Under the pieces are notes generated by a model, which was given only the letters and a program-made list of their open reading frames with translations, made no database searches and was not told the origin of the DNA. Position numbers and translations under genes: made by a program. A stretch of DNA of 64,000 nucleotides from Streptomyces sp. NBC_01775 (GTDB lineage Bacteria > Actinomycetota > Actinomycetes > Streptomycetales > Streptomycetaceae). The stretch lies in contig NZ_CP109104.1 in NCBI RefSeq assembly GCF_035917675.1, positions 5,456,001 to 5,520,000 of the forward strand. The letters run 5' to 3'. This document shows, one piece after another, positions 40,337-50,012 of the stretch (positions within the stretch are counted from its first letter, which is position 1; the number at the start of each line of letters is the position of its first letter).

Positions 40337-41659
40337 ATGCATGTGCCCGACGGATTCATCAACGCACCCGTCTCAGCGGGGACGGGCGCTGTGGCGGCCG
40401 TCGCCGTCGCGGTCTCGCTGCGCGGGGCGCGGCGCGAGCTGAGCGGCGGTCCGGGCGAGGCGGGCGAGCGGACGGCACCGCTGGCCGGGCTGGTCGCCGC
40501 CTTCATCTTCGCCGTCCAGATGCTCAACTTCCCCGTGGCCGCCGGCACCAGCGGCCATCTGCTCGGCGGTGCGCTCGCCGCGATCCTCGTCGGCCCGTAC
40601 ACGGGTGTGCTGTGCGTATCCGTCGTCCTGCTCCTTCAGGGCGTGCTGTTCGCCGACGGCGGGCTGACCGCGCTGGGCGTGAACATCACGGACATGGGCG
40701 TGGTCACCGTCCTCGTCGCCTACGGCATCTTCCGGGGGCTGCTGCGGCTGCTTCCCCGCGCACGGAGCTCGGTGACCATCGCCTCCTTCGTGGCCGCACT
40801 GGTCTCCGTGCCCGCCGCCGCCACGGCCTTCACCGGCATCTACGCACTCGGCGGCACGACGGACGTCGCCCTCGGCAAGGTCTTCGCCGCGATGGTCGGC
40901 GTACACGTACTGATCGGCATCGGCGAGGCCGCGATCACCGCGCTGACGGTGGGCGCGGTGGTGGCCGTACGCCCCGACCTCGTGTACGCGGCGCGCGACC
41001 GCCTCGCCGTGCGCCTCGAACTGCGCACCTCCCCGCTCGCGACCCCCGGCGCGGCTGCCCGAGCCGCTTCCGGGCCCGCTCCTGAGCCCGCATCCGCCCC
41101 GGAATCCGAGTCCGCCCCCGAATCCGCCCCGGCATCCGAGTCCGCCCCCGAACCCGCCCAGGAACCCGAATCCGCCCCCGGAGCCGGACCCGCCCCCGGG
41201 CCCGCTGCCGGCGCTTCGCCGCGCCGCCGGTCGGTCCGGCCGCTGTGGATCACCGGGATCATCGTCACCGTGCTGTGCGCGGGCGGGCTCAGCTTCTACG
41301 CCTCGGCCAGCCCCGACGGGCTGGAGAAGGTCGCCGCCGACAACGGCATCGACGAGAAGGCGAAGGACCACTCCGCCAAGGACTCCCCGCTCGCCGACTA
41401 CGGGGTCAAGGACATCTCCAGCGCCCGGCTGTCCGGCGGCCTGGCGGGAGTCATCGGCGCGGGCGCCACCTTGGCGCTCGGCTCGGGCGTCTTCGTCGTC
41501 CTGCGCCGCCGCCGCGCGGAGCCCTCGTCCCGGGAGGAAGCCCCGTCCCGGGCGGAGGCCCCCTCCCGGGCGGAGCCCTCGTCCCGCGCCACGGCTCAGG
41601 ATCCGGCCCGCCCGTCGGACGGGTCCGGGGCCTCCGAGCCCTCCGGCGCCGAGCGGTAG
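40337..41659 (+). CDS. cbiM: CbiM cobalt/nickel ECF transporter component fused to a CbiN-like PDGLE domain
   Basis: Encodes 440 aa from ATG 40337, fixed by the metal-binding N terminus MHVPDGF. About six helices form the CbiM core (VAAFIFAVQMLNFPVAAGTS, LLGGALAAILVGPYTG and others to residue ~225). An acidic Pro/Glu/Ser repeat linker (PESAPESESAP type, about residues 245-295) leads to a C-terminal CbiN-like part with SASPDGLEKVA (PDGLE motif) and two more helices. CbiM and CbiN are separate proteins in many bacteria; here they are one chain. CbiQ and CbiO follow directly, completing a group I ECF transporter for Co2+ or Ni2+. Confidence 0.93.
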   Translation: MHVPDGFINAPVSAGTGAVAAVAVAVSLRGARRELSGGPGEAGERTAPLAGLVAAFIFAVQMLNFPVAAGTSGHLLGGALAAILVGPYTGVLCVSVVLLLQGVLFADGGLTALGVNITDMGVVTVLVAYGIFRGLLRLLPRARSSVTIASFVAALVSVPAAATAFTGIYALGGTTDVALGKVFAAMVGVHVLIGIGEAAITALTVGAVVAVRPDLVYAARDRLAVRLELRTSPLATPGAAARAASGPAPEPASAPESESAPESAPASESAPEPAQEPESAPGAGPAPGPAAGASPRRRSVRPLWITGIIVTVLCAGGLSFYASASPDGLEKVAADNGIDEKAKDHSAKDSPLADYGVKDISSARLSGGLAGVIGAGATLALGSGVFVVLRRRRAEPSSREEAPSRAEAPSRAEPSSRATAQDPARPSDGSGASEPSGAER

Positions 41660-41671
41660 GCGGGGGCCACG

Positions 41672-42436
41672 ATGGGAGCGGGGCACTCGCACACGCTGTA
41701 CCGGCACAGGCACTCACCCGTGCACGCGCTGCCCGCGCACTGCAAGCTGGCCGCGGTCTTCTGCTTCGTCCTGCTCGTCGTCGCCACCCCGCGCGAGGCG
41801 GTGTGGGCCTTCGGCGCGTACGCGCTGCTGCTGGCCGTGGTCGCCGTCGTCGCGCGGGTGCCGGCGCGGCACGTGCTGACGCGGATGCTGATCGAGGTGC
41901 CGTTCGTGGCCTTCGCCGTGCTGCTGCCCTTCGTGGCGGAGGGGCAGCGGATCACGGTGTGGGGGCTGTCCCTGTCCGAGTCCGGCCTGTGGGGCGCATG
42001 GAACGTGCTGGCCAAGGGAACGCTCGGAGTCGCCGCCTCGGTGCTGCTGGCCACCACGACCAGGCTCGACGAACTCCTGCTGGGGCTGGCACGGCTGAAG
42101 CTCCCGCCACTGCTGTGCCAGATCGCGACGTTCATGGTCCGCTACGGCGACGTCATCGCCGACGAGCTGCGCCGCATGCGCACAGCGCGCCTCTCGCGCG
42201 GCTTCGAGGCCCGGGGCCCGCGCCACTGGGGTGTGCTGGCCAAGTCGGCCGGCGCGCTGTTCATCCGCTCCTACGAGCGCGGCGAACGAGTCCACCTCGC
42301 GATGCTCAGCAGGGGCTACACGGGCAGCATGCCGCCCGCCCTCGGTGACGGGCCCGCCGGCCGTGCCGTGTGGGCCCGCTCGGCCGCGCTGCCGCTCACC
42401 GCCCTCGTGATCTGCCTGTTGGGATGGACCCTGTGA
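41672..42436 (+). CDS. cbiQ: CbiQ transmembrane component of the cobalt/nickel ECF transporter
   Basis: Encodes 254 aa from ATG 41672, 12 bp after the cbiM stop. About five helices (LAAVFCFVLLVVATPREAVW, AYALLLAVVAVVA, VPFVAFAVLLPFV and others) surround the two Ala-Arg-Gly-like coupling motifs, seen as LRRMRTARLSRGFEARGPRH and HLAMLSRGYTG, which transmit ATPase motion. It is the EcfT subunit for CbiMN. Its TGA overlaps the GTG of cbiO. Confidence 0.92.
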   Translation: MGAGHSHTLYRHRHSPVHALPAHCKLAAVFCFVLLVVATPREAVWAFGAYALLLAVVAVVARVPARHVLTRMLIEVPFVAFAVLLPFVAEGQRITVWGLSLSESGLWGAWNVLAKGTLGVAASVLLATTTRLDELLLGLARLKLPPLLCQIATFMVRYGDVIADELRRMRTARLSRGFEARGPRHWGVLAKSAGALFIRSYERGERVHLAMLSRGYTGSMPPALGDGPAGRAVWARSAALPLTALVICLLGWTL

Positions 42437-43224
42437 CACGCTCCGCCGACGATGCGCCCCAGCCCTCCGCCGAGGTCCCCTCGCTCCAGGTGAGCGGCCT
42501 CGCCTATGCCTACCCGGACGGGCACCAGGCGCTGTTCGGCGTCGACCTGACCGTCCCGCGCGGCCAGCGCCTCGCGCTGCTGGGCCCCAACGGCGCGGGC
42601 AAGACCACGCTGGTGCTGCACCTCAACGGCATCCTCACGGCCGGCGCCGGCAGTGTGACGGTCGGGGGCCTGCCGGTGGAGCGCGCGCAGCTGGCGGAGA
42701 TCAGGCGCCGCGTCGGGATCGTCTTCCAGGACCCCGACGACCAGCTGTTCATGCCGACGGTCCGGGAGGACGTCGCCTTCGGCCCGGCCGCCGCCGGGAT
42801 GCGGGGTGCCGAGTTGGAGGAGCGGGTGCGCGAGGCGCTGGAGCGGGTCGGCATGGCCGAGCACGCCGACCGGGCGCCGCACCACCTCTCCTTCGGGCAG
42901 CGCCGCCGGGTCGCGGTGGCCACGGTGCTGGCCGGCCGCCCGGAGATCCTCGTCCTGGACGAGCCCTCCTCCAACCTCGATCCCGCCGCACGCCGCGAAC
43001 TCGCCGACCTCATCCGTTCCCTCGACCTGACCGTGCTGATGGTCACCCACGACCTGCCCTACGCGCTGGAGCTGTGCCCCCGCGCGGTCGTACTCAGCGA
43101 CGGGGTGCTCGTCGCCGACGGCACCACCCAGGACCTGCTCTCCGACGATGAGCTGATGCGTGCCCACCGCCTCGAACTCCCCTTCGGCTTCGACCCCCGC
43201 TCCGTGAGTGTCCCCGTCGCGTAG
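42433..43224 (+). CDS. cbiO: CbiO ATPase of the cobalt/nickel ECF transporter
   Basis: Encodes 263 aa from GTG 42433, overlapping the cbiQ stop by 4 bp; an ATG at 42424 is an alternative. Walker A GPNGAGKTTLVLHLNG, Q-loop VFQDPDDQLF, signature LSFGQRRRVAVATVLAG, Walker B EILVLDEPSSNLDP and the switch His in MVTHDLPY are all present. It energises CbiMN-CbiQ; a single ATPase gene suffices, as homodimers are typical in this subgroup. Confidence 0.95.
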   Translation: MTRSADDAPQPSAEVPSLQVSGLAYAYPDGHQALFGVDLTVPRGQRLALLGPNGAGKTTLVLHLNGILTAGAGSVTVGGLPVERAQLAEIRRRVGIVFQDPDDQLFMPTVREDVAFGPAAAGMRGAELEERVREALERVGMAEHADRAPHHLSFGQRRRVAVATVLAGRPEILVLDEPSSNLDPAARRELADLIRSLDLTVLMVTHDLPYALELCPRAVVLSDGVLVADGTTQDLLSDDELMRAHRLELPFGFDPRSVSVPVA

Positions 43225-43304
43225 CACCATGGAAGGCGCGGCGGAGGCGAAGCCGTATAAAGGCGGCTCAAAAGCGCCATGAAGGCGACAGGAGCGAAAC
43301 AAGC

Positions 43305-44561
43305 GTGACAGAGGTCGTTCAGGGGACGGTTGCGGACGGATACGAGGCCGTCAGGGACGCCTTCATACGCAATTTCGAGGAACGCGGCGAGCGCGGCGCG
43401 GCCCTCACCGTGCACCGCCACGGCCGCACGGTCGTCGACCTGTGGGGCGGCACCACCGACCCCGCCGACCCCGAGGCCCCGCCCTGGACGGCGGACACCG
43501 CCGTCGTCATCCGCTCCGCCACCAAAGGGCTGGCGGCGGCCGTGCCGCACCTGCTGCACCAGCGCGGCCAGCTCGATCTGGACGCCCCGGTCGGCACGTA
43601 CTGGCCCCAGTTCAAGGCGGCCGGCAAGGAGCGCGTCCTCGTACGGCATCTCCTCTCGCACCGCGCGGGGCTGCCCGCGCTCCCGGAGCCGCTGACCCCC
43701 GAGCAGGCCCTCGACGGCGTCACAGGGCCCCGCACGCTGGCCGCGCAGGCCCCCGCCTGGCAGCCGGGCACCGCGCACGGCTACCACGCGCACACCTACG
43801 GCTGGCTGCTGGCAGAGCTGGTGGGGCGCGCGAGCGGCGGTCGCAGCCTGGGGCGCTGGTTCGCCGAGGAGATAGCCACACCCCTCGGGCTCGACCTGTG
43901 GATCGGCCTGCCGCCGCACCTCGCCGCGGCGGACGCGCCCGGGGGAACGCAACGCGTGGCCCGGGTCGCGGAGATGACGGCCCCCGCCCCGGAGCCCGGG
44001 GCGCTGCGGCTGCGGCCCAAGCGCGCGGTGACCGACGCCTACGCCGACCCGCGCTCCCTCACCCGCCGCGCCTTCGACGCGCTGACGCCGCGCCCCGACG
44101 AGAACGACCCCGCCTACCGCGCGGCGGAGCTGCCGGCCGCGAACGGCATCGGCACGGCCCGCTCCCTGTCCGCCTTCTACGCGGCACTCATCGGCACGGG
44201 TGCGGGCACGGACACGGGTGCCGGTGCCGGTGCCGGCACCCGCGCCGGCGTGAGCAGGGGCGCCCGGCGGCTGTTCACTCCCGCCACGCTCACCCAGGCC
44301 CGCTCGGAGGAGTCCGGCGGGCCCGACCGGGTGCTGATAGTCAACACCAGCTTCGGACTGGGCTACATGCTGCACGGCTCGGCCTGCCCCCTGCTCGGTC
44401 CCGGCTCCTTCGGCCATCCCGGCCGGGGCGGTTCGCTGGGCTTCGCCGACCCGGAATCGGGCACCTCGTTCGGCTATGTGACCAACACCCTGCACCGCTC
44501 CGTCACCAGCGACCCCCGCACCCAGGCGTTGGTCCGCACCCTGCGCACCGTGGTGCGCTGA
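43305..44561 (+). CDS. Serine hydrolase of the beta-lactamase/EstB family
   Basis: Encodes 418 aa from GTG 43305. The Ser-x-x-Lys nucleophile is in VIRSATKGLAAAVPH. The Tyr motif is in HGYHAHTYGWLLAELVGRAS. The late GHPGRGGSLGFADP replaces the Lys-Thr-Gly triad, as in class C-like esterases (EstB). It is cytoplasmic as no signal peptide is visible. A short Gly/Ala/Thr repeat (GTGAGTDTGAGAGAGTRAG) interrupts the C-terminal half in a likely surface loop. It most likely hydrolyses small esters; the substrate is unknown. Confidence 0.9.
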   Translation: MTEVVQGTVADGYEAVRDAFIRNFEERGERGAALTVHRHGRTVVDLWGGTTDPADPEAPPWTADTAVVIRSATKGLAAAVPHLLHQRGQLDLDAPVGTYWPQFKAAGKERVLVRHLLSHRAGLPALPEPLTPEQALDGVTGPRTLAAQAPAWQPGTAHGYHAHTYGWLLAELVGRASGGRSLGRWFAEEIATPLGLDLWIGLPPHLAAADAPGGTQRVARVAEMTAPAPEPGALRLRPKRAVTDAYADPRSLTRRAFDALTPRPDENDPAYRAAELPAANGIGTARSLSAFYAALIGTGAGTDTGAGAGAGTRAGVSRGARRLFTPATLTQARSEESGGPDRVLIVNTSFGLGYMLHGSACPLLGPGSFGHPGRGGSLGFADPESGTSFGYVTNTLHRSVTSDPRTQALVRTLRTVVR

Positions 44562-44655
44562 GTACCGCTGCGGGGTGGCAGGGGTCGCCCTGTTGTTCAC
44601 GTGACTGGCTGACTACTCTCGGAACACTGATGTCGTTATCGGGAGTTGGCACAGG

Positions 44656-45327
44656 ATGAGCAAGCGGACCACCTGCCGTACCGCCGCCGCGCTGGCGCTC
44701 GCCGGCACGCTTTCCGTCGGTCTGTCCGCCTGTGGCGGGGGCAGCGACGATTCCGGCTCGGGGGAGAAGGAAAAGATCGCGGGCGCGGGCAAGGGCGGCG
44801 ACGACTCCTCCAAGTCGCCCTCGCCGGGCGAGGGTTCGGAACCGGGCGCGCCGACGTTCGACCTGCCCAGTGATGTCACGTTGAAGTTCGACGTGCCCAA
44901 GACCGGCGAGAAGGCGAAGGACGAAGTCCTGCGGGACGTGGTGTATTCGACCCGAGCGAGCCAGGAGGCGTACGGCAAGGGGAGCCCAGGCACGGCGAAC
45001 ATGATCCGTTACTGGAAGCACCCGGCCTTGTCCACCGTTGGCAAGGACGTCAAGCGGGTCCATGACGAGGGGCTGACTATCACCGGCAGATACCTCTACT
45101 ACGATTTCAAGGTCGCCGACCTTGCGTCGAAAGAGGCCTGGGTGACGTTCTGTGAATCCCAGCGCAACGGATACGGGAAGGAAATCAAGGGCGGGGAGGT
45201 CCTTAAGACCAAGCCCACCAAGAAGGATTTCGTGCTCCACACCCTTGGAATTGTGAAGAACGGCAAGGGGGACTGGCAGGCCGTTCAGGTCAAGACCGAG
45301 AAGGGGGTGGCGAGATGCGCCCGGTGA
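44656..45327 (+). CDS. Lipoprotein of unknown function
   Basis: Encodes 223 aa. The signal peptide AAALALAGTLSVGLSAC has the lipobox LSAC with the Cys at about residue 26, followed by a Gly/Ser/Asp linker and a folded domain of about 150 residues (LKFDVPKTGEKAKDEVLRDV, IRYWKHPAL, GRYLYYDFKVADLASKEAWV) with a conserved-looking FCESQRNGYGKE segment. It would be anchored to the outer face of the membrane. No family is recognised. Its 3' end overlaps the next gene by 13 bp, so the two are one unit. Codon use is slightly less GC-rich than its neighbours. Confidence 0.8.
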   Translation: MSKRTTCRTAAALALAGTLSVGLSACGGGSDDSGSGEKEKIAGAGKGGDDSSKSPSPGEGSEPGAPTFDLPSDVTLKFDVPKTGEKAKDEVLRDVVYSTRASQEAYGKGSPGTANMIRYWKHPALSTVGKDVKRVHDEGLTITGRYLYYDFKVADLASKEAWVTFCESQRNGYGKEIKGGEVLKTKPTKKDFVLHTLGIVKNGKGDWQAVQVKTEKGVARCAR

Positions 45328-46346
45328 GGACCTCGCGACCCGGTGTGGTCGTCGCAGTGCTGGCGGCGTTACTGATCATTCCCCTGGGTGAGGCGCACGG
45401 CGGCGACCCCCAGGGCTCGCTCGATTCCACTGAGCGGAAGCCGGACGTCAGTCCGGGCGGCGGTGCCGTCGGTGCCGGTGCCGGGGTCCGGATATCGACG
45501 AACGCGCCCGAGGCGGGAAAACCGATGGCACCGGCGCGCGATGTCGCGTGGGAGCCGCCGGCATGCTGGTACAAGCCGATGTGGAAGCCGAAGGAGTACA
45601 AGGAAGCGCTGGAATCCTCCAGCCCGCCGGGAGCGGTTCTGGGGGACTATGCGGATGAGTTCTACGCGTACAAGGAGAAGCGGAAGAAGCAGAAGTACAA
45701 CGTCGGCAAGAAGGGCACCTGGTGGGCGCTCTTCCACGACGGGGACCGTGATCTGAAGGCGGCGGGCTGTCTGGATCTGGAGCCCGATCTGTGGGTGCCG
45801 GAGGGCGAGAAGCCGGACGATCCGCATGCACTCAACCCGAAGATCCTCGCCATGATCGCGTACAAGAAGACGCGGCTGCCCGCGCCGCCGGTGAAGCTGA
45901 GCCCGGCCACGGACCGGCAGGTCGTCAATCTGGACACCCACGTGTCGTTCAAGGCGCCGCTGGATCGCGTGTGGGTGACCGCGAGCATCGACTATCCGGG
46001 TATGGATGTCGCTGCCACCACCGTCGCGACGCCGGCGTCCTTGAAGGTCGACGCCGGAACGGCGGACGCGGATCCGCGCACCTGTACCTATGACCTCACC
46101 AAGGCCGACGGCAAGGACGGCTACCGGGTGGACTCGAAGAGCGCGGACTGCAACATCACCTACAAGCGCGCCACCGCCAAGGGGGCGCCGCACACCTTCA
46201 CCGCGTCCCTGGTCTGGGACGTCACCTGGACCGACTCGGCCGATCCGGACGGCGCGCCCGTCGGTGAACCGGCCCTGCCCGACGGGCAGTCCACCTATGA
46301 GCAGCCCGTCACGGTCAAGGAAGTCCAGTCCATCGTCCGCGACTGA
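45315..46346 (+). CDS. Secreted protein with a TTA (bldA) codon, partner of the lipoprotein
   Basis: Encodes 343 aa from ATG 45315, 13 bp inside the upstream lipoprotein gene and preceded by a purine-rich GAAGGGGGTGGCGAG. A signal peptide (GVVVAVLAALLIIPLGEAHG) is followed by a long extracytoplasmic domain rich in Tyr/Trp/Lys near its start (CWYKPMWKPKEYKEAL) and beta-like in its last third (FTASLVWDVTWTDSADPDG). Codon 19 (45369-45371) is TTA, the only in-frame TTA I noticed in the genes I read codon by codon, so translation should depend on the developmental tRNA BldA. Function unknown. Confidence 0.85.
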   Translation: MRPVRTSRPGVVVAVLAALLIIPLGEAHGGDPQGSLDSTERKPDVSPGGGAVGAGAGVRISTNAPEAGKPMAPARDVAWEPPACWYKPMWKPKEYKEALESSSPPGAVLGDYADEFYAYKEKRKKQKYNVGKKGTWWALFHDGDRDLKAAGCLDLEPDLWVPEGEKPDDPHALNPKILAMIAYKKTRLPAPPVKLSPATDRQVVNLDTHVSFKAPLDRVWVTASIDYPGMDVAATTVATPASLKVDAGTADADPRTCTYDLTKADGKDGYRVDSKSADCNITYKRATAKGAPHTFTASLVWDVTWTDSADPDGAPVGEPALPDGQSTYEQPVTVKEVQSIVRD

Positions 46347-46403
46347 CGGGCCTGTCCGACGGGCCCCCTCCGCGACTGACGGCCCCGGGCCGCCGAAGGC
46401 GGC

Positions 46404-47345
46404 TCAGGCCGCCGTCACTGTCGCCCCCGGCGCCGGACCCGTGGTGGGGCGGGCGGTGCGGCAGGTGCCGGAGGCCAGCAGCGCCTGTGCCGTACGGGTC
46501 GCCGAGTCCGCGTCGTTCATCAAGAACGCGCAGGTCGGGCCCGAGCCGGACACCAGCCCCGCCAGCGCGCCCGCCGCGATGCCCGCCTCCAGGGTCTCGG
46601 CCAGTTCGGGCCGCAGGGAGACGGCAGCGGGCTGAAGGTCGTTGTGCAGCGCGGCGGCCAGCGCGTCCGCGTCCCCGGCGCGCAGCGCCTCCAGGAGTTC
46701 CTGCGACGGCTCGGGCTCCGGCACGCTCGCGGCGCCGGAGCCCGTACCCGCGGCCTCCCGCAGCCGGTCGCACTCGCGGTAGACCTCGGGCGTCGACAGC
46801 CCCCCGTCGGCGACCGCGAAGACCCAGTGGAAGGCGCCGTTCACCTCCAGCGGCGTGAGGATCTCGCCCCGGCCCCGGCCCAGCGCGGCCCCGCCCAGCA
46901 GGCTGAAGGGCACGTCGGAGCCCAACTCGGCGCACAGCTCCAGCAGTTCCTCCTTGGGTGTACGCGTCCCCCACAGCGCGTCACACGCCAGCAGGGCGCC
47001 CGCCGCGTCCGCGCTGCCGCCCGCCATGCCGCCGGCGACGGGGATGTCCTTGGCGATGTGCAGGTGCACGTCCGGCGCCAGGCCGTGCCGCTGCGCCAGC
47101 AGCCGTGCCGCGCGCACCGCGAGGTTGCTGTCGTCCAGCGGGATCTGTGCGGCATCCGGCCCGGAGACCGTCAGACGGGGTGCCTCGGCGCGGGTGGCGC
47201 TGACCGAGTCGTAGAGGCCGACGGCCAAGAAGACGTTGGCCAGGCCGTGGAAGCCGTCGGGCCGTACGCCGCCCACCGAGAGCTGGACGTTGACCTTGGC
47301 CGGTACGCGGACGGCGACGGTGCTGGTCGCGGCGGGCTGGGTCAC
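46404..47345 (-). CDS. ispE: 4-diphosphocytidyl-2-C-methyl-D-erythritol kinase
   Basis: Encodes 313 aa from GTG 47345. A GHMP-kinase fold: VRVPAKVNVQLSVGGVRPDG at the N terminus, the ATP-binding IPVAGGMAGGSADAAGAL in the middle and GLVSGSGPTCAFL near the end. It phosphorylates CDP-ME in the MEP pathway of isoprenoid synthesis. It is the last gene of the order tatD-rpfB-rsmA-ispE. Confidence 0.97.
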   Translation of the reverse strand: MTQPAATSTVAVRVPAKVNVQLSVGGVRPDGFHGLANVFLAVGLYDSVSATRAEAPRLTVSGPDAAQIPLDDSNLAVRAARLLAQRHGLAPDVHLHIAKDIPVAGGMAGGSADAAGALLACDALWGTRTPKEELLELCAELGSDVPFSLLGGAALGRGRGEILTPLEVNGAFHWVFAVADGGLSTPEVYRECDRLREAAGTGSGAASVPEPEPSQELLEALRAGDADALAAALHNDLQPAAVSLRPELAETLEAGIAAGALAGLVSGSGPTCAFLMNDADSATRTAQALLASGTCRTARPTTGPAPGATVTAA

Positions 47346-47376
47346 GGGGTGTGCTCCTCCTGTGCGGCGGGCTGCG

Positions 47377-48456
47377 TCACGGGGCGTGACCTTCCTGTGC
47401 GGCGGCTGCGGACCGCGGGGCCCGGGCCGCGGATCGCGGGTCCTGGGCTTCCGGGGAGCCCGCGCGGCGCGGGCCCCGCTCGGCGATGGCGGCGAACTCC
47501 GCGACCGTCAGCGACTCGCCGCGCGCCTTGGGGGAGACGCCCGCCGCGAGCAGCGCCTCCTCGGCCGCCGCGCCCGACCCGGCCCACCCGGCGAGCGCGG
47601 CGCGCAGCGTCTTGCGCCGCTGTGCGAAGGCCGCGTCCACGACGGCGAAGACCTCCTCGCGGCTCGCGCCGGTCTCGGGCGGACGGGGCCTGCGCACCAG
47701 CGAGACCAGCCCGGAGTCGACGTTCGGCGCGGGCCAGAAGACGTTCCGTCCGATGGCGCCGGCGCGCTTGACCTCGCAGTACCAGGCGGCCTTCACCGAG
47801 GGCACGCCGTACACCTTCGAGCCCGGCGGCGCCGCCAGCCGGTCGGCGACCTCCGACTGCACCATCACCAGCGTGCGCTCGATGCTGGGGAACGTCGCCA
47901 GCATGTGCAGCAGCACCGGAACGGCCACGTTGTAGGGGAGGTTGGCCACCAGCGCGGTCGGCGCCTGCCCCGGCAGCCGCGTCACCCGGAGGGCGTCCTC
48001 GTGCACGAGTGAGAACCGCCCGGCGCGCTCGGGCACGCGGGCCTCGACCGTCGCGGGCAGCGCGGCGGCGAGGACGTCGTCGATCTCCACGGCGGTCACC
48101 CGCTCCGCGGTCTCCAGCAGCGCCAGTGTGAGCGAGCCCAGCCCGGGACCGATCTCCAGCACGACGTCGTCGGGCCGGACCCCGGCCGTGCGCACGATCC
48201 TGCGCACCGTGTTGGGGTCGATGACGAAGTTCTGGCCGCGCTGCTTGGTGGGGCGCACCCCCAGGGCTCCGGCCAGCTCACGGACGTCGGCGGGTCCCAG
48301 AAGGGCACCGGTGCCGGCGGATCCGGCGGCGGCCGAGGGGTCGGAAGGGAGCTCGGAAGGGAGCTCGGAGGAGGGCCCGGAAAGGGACTCGGAGGACAGA
48401 TCGGACGACGGATCGGAAGGTGGGTCGGGAGGTTGCTCGGAAGGGGCGGGGCTCAC
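47377..48456 (-). CDS. rsmA: 16S rRNA dimethyladenosine transferase (KsgA/RsmA)
   Basis: Encodes 359 aa from GTG 48456, overlapping the rpfB stop by 4 bp (GTGA). Family motifs: [27 protein letters not shown] (SAM site), [13 protein letters not shown] (NLPY active-site loop) and [12 protein letters not shown]. It dimethylates two adenosines near the 3' end of 16S rRNA. The first 45 residues are a Pro/Ser/Glu repeat ([18 protein letters not shown]) not found in typical RsmA, and a true start further in is possible. Confidence 0.96.
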   Translation of the reverse strand: MSPAPSEQPPDPPSDPSSDLSSESLSGPSSELPSELPSDPSAAAGSAGTGALLGPADVRELAGALGVRPTKQRGQNFVIDPNTVRRIVRTAGVRPDDVVLEIGPGLGSLTLALLETAERVTAVEIDDVLAAALPATVEARVPERAGRFSLVHEDALRVTRLPGQAPTALVANLPYNVAVPVLLHMLATFPSIERTLVMVQSEVADRLAAPPGSKVYGVPSVKAAWYCEVKRAGAIGRNVFWPAPNVDSGLVSLVRRPRPPETGASREEVFAVVDAAFAQRRKTLRAALAGWAGSGAAAEEALLAAGVSPKARGESLTVAEFAAIAERGPRRAGSPEAQDPRSAARAPRSAAAAQEGHAP

Positions 48457-50012
48457 CGCGACAGTTTACGGCCGCACACCGGCCACGGACTCGCCCCCCG
48501 CTTCACGTAGAGCTTCTTCGCGCGCAGCGTCTGCTCCCCGGCCGGTGCGTCCTGCGGGCGCCCGCTCCCGCCGAGGCTGTGCCAGGTGTGGGTGTCGAAC
48601 TGGTACAGCCCTCCGTAGGTGCCCGTCGAGTCCACCGCGCCGGGCCTGCCGCCGGACTCGCACTGCGCCAGGTCCTGCCAGTTGAGCCCCTCGGCGCCCC
48701 GCACGGCCTCGGGCAGCTTCTTGGTGCCGACCTTGATGATCTGCGTCTGCGGCGCGCGGATCAGCTCGCTGCCGGTCCTGCGCGGGTGCTGCTCGACGCC
48801 GTTGACGGTGCGCAGCTCGAAGGTGACCTTCCGCAGGCCCGTCCTGCCCTGCCGCGCGACGACCTCCGTGCCCTCCTGGAGGTCCGGGTCATCACGGCGC
48901 ACCGTGCGGAAGGGGATGCGCTCCTCGCGGGTCTGCTCGCTGCCCGTGATGCGCATGACCGTGATGGTCTGCCCGTCGCGCGGAAAGCTGGGGAGGGGCA
49001 CGGAGGCGGTGTCCTCGTCGCGCAGCTCGATCCCGGCGTCGTCGAGCGCGTCCCCGACGGTCGCCGCGTTGGTGCGCACCTGCTGCTCACGGCTGTCGAC
49101 CAGGAACGTGAGGGTCCGCTCCGTCCACACCTCCAGCTGCCTGCCGCTGCGGGGGATCGGCGCGGAGCGCGGAGTGGAGATCCGCGCGCCCTCGGCGCGT
49201 ACCCCCAGCTCGCGCAGCGCGCCGCCCACCGTGTCCGCCGTCGCCCACACCTGGCGGCGGTGCCCGTCGAGGGTGAGCGCGAGCGGGCGCCCGTAGCGGA
49301 CGGCGACCTCGTCGCCGTGGGTCAGCCGCGCGGCCCTGCCCGGCAGCACCGTGTCATGGCCGCCCAGCCGCACGCCCTCGTCCTCCAGCAGCTCCGTCAC
49401 ATCGCCCGCGAAGGTGTGCAGGGTGCGCCGCTGGCCGTCCACCTCCAGCTCAACAGCCTTGTCGTAGGCGACAAAAGCCGAGGTGCCGCCCGCGAGGAAC
49501 GCCACCACCAGCGCCTGGGGCAGCAGTTTGCGCAGCAGGTCGCCCTGCCCGCCCCTCCTGCGCCGCCGCCGCGCGGCGGCCCGCCGCCCCGGGGACCGCC
49601 GCGCGGCGGCCCGCCCCCCGCGCTGCTCGGGCACCCACGCGGGGGGCTGCGCGACCACGGGGGTCTCATACGCCACGGGCTTGCCGTACGCGCCGGGCTC
49701 CCCGTACGCGGCCGGCTCCCCATATGCCGCCGGCTCCCCGTACGCGGCGGGTTCCCCATATGTGGGGGATCCGTCGTACGCGGCGGGTCCCCCGTACGTG
49801 GCGGCCTCCCCGTACGTGACGGGAACGTCGTAGCGCGTATCGCCCCCGTAAGTCCCGTCTCCGTAAGTCCCGCCCCCATGAGTCCCGTGCGGCTCGTACC
49901 CGTATGGCTCGTACCCGTATGGCTCATACCCGTACTGCTCATACCCGTACGGGGCCTGCGAAGGAAAAGGCGAAGAGGGTGAAGGGGGTTGCGCCGTCGG
50001 CGACTGGCTCAC
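48453..50012 (-). CDS. rpfB: RpfB-type resuscitation-promoting factor (lytic transglycosylase)
   Basis: Encodes 519 aa. A Tyr/Gly/Glu-rich N-terminal extension of about 130 residues ([10 protein letters not shown] repeats, then five AYGEP-like repeats) precedes a basic patch and one membrane segment ([20 protein letters not shown]). Then come three DUF348 repeats ([60 protein letters not shown]), a G5 domain and the C-terminal Rpf domain with [20 protein letters not shown] then [13 protein letters not shown]. The Glu of CESGG is the catalytic acid. It cleaves peptidoglycan during germination and growth. Position between tatD and rsmA matches mycobacterial rpfB. Confidence 0.93.
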   Translation of the reverse strand: MSQSPTAQPPSPSSPFPSQAPYGYEQYGYEPYGYEPYGYEPHGTHGGGTYGDGTYGGDTRYDVPVTYGEAATYGGPAAYDGSPTYGEPAAYGEPAAYGEPAAYGEPGAYGKPVAYETPVVAQPPAWVPEQRGGRAAARRSPGRRAAARRRRRRGGQGDLLRKLLPQALVVAFLAGGTSAFVAYDKAVELEVDGQRRTLHTFAGDVTELLEDEGVRLGGHDTVLPGRAARLTHGDEVAVRYGRPLALTLDGHRRQVWATADTVGGALRELGVRAEGARISTPRSAPIPRSGRQLEVWTERTLTFLVDSREQQVRTNAATVGDALDDAGIELRDEDTASVPLPSFPRDGQTITVMRITGSEQTREERIPFRTVRRDDPDLQEGTEVVARQGRTGLRKVTFELRTVNGVEQHPRRTGSELIRAPQTQIIKVGTKKLPEAVRGAEGLNWQDLAQCESGGRPGAVDSTGTYGGLYQFDTHTWHSLGGSGRPQDAPAGEQTLRAKKLYVKRGASPWPVCGRKLSR

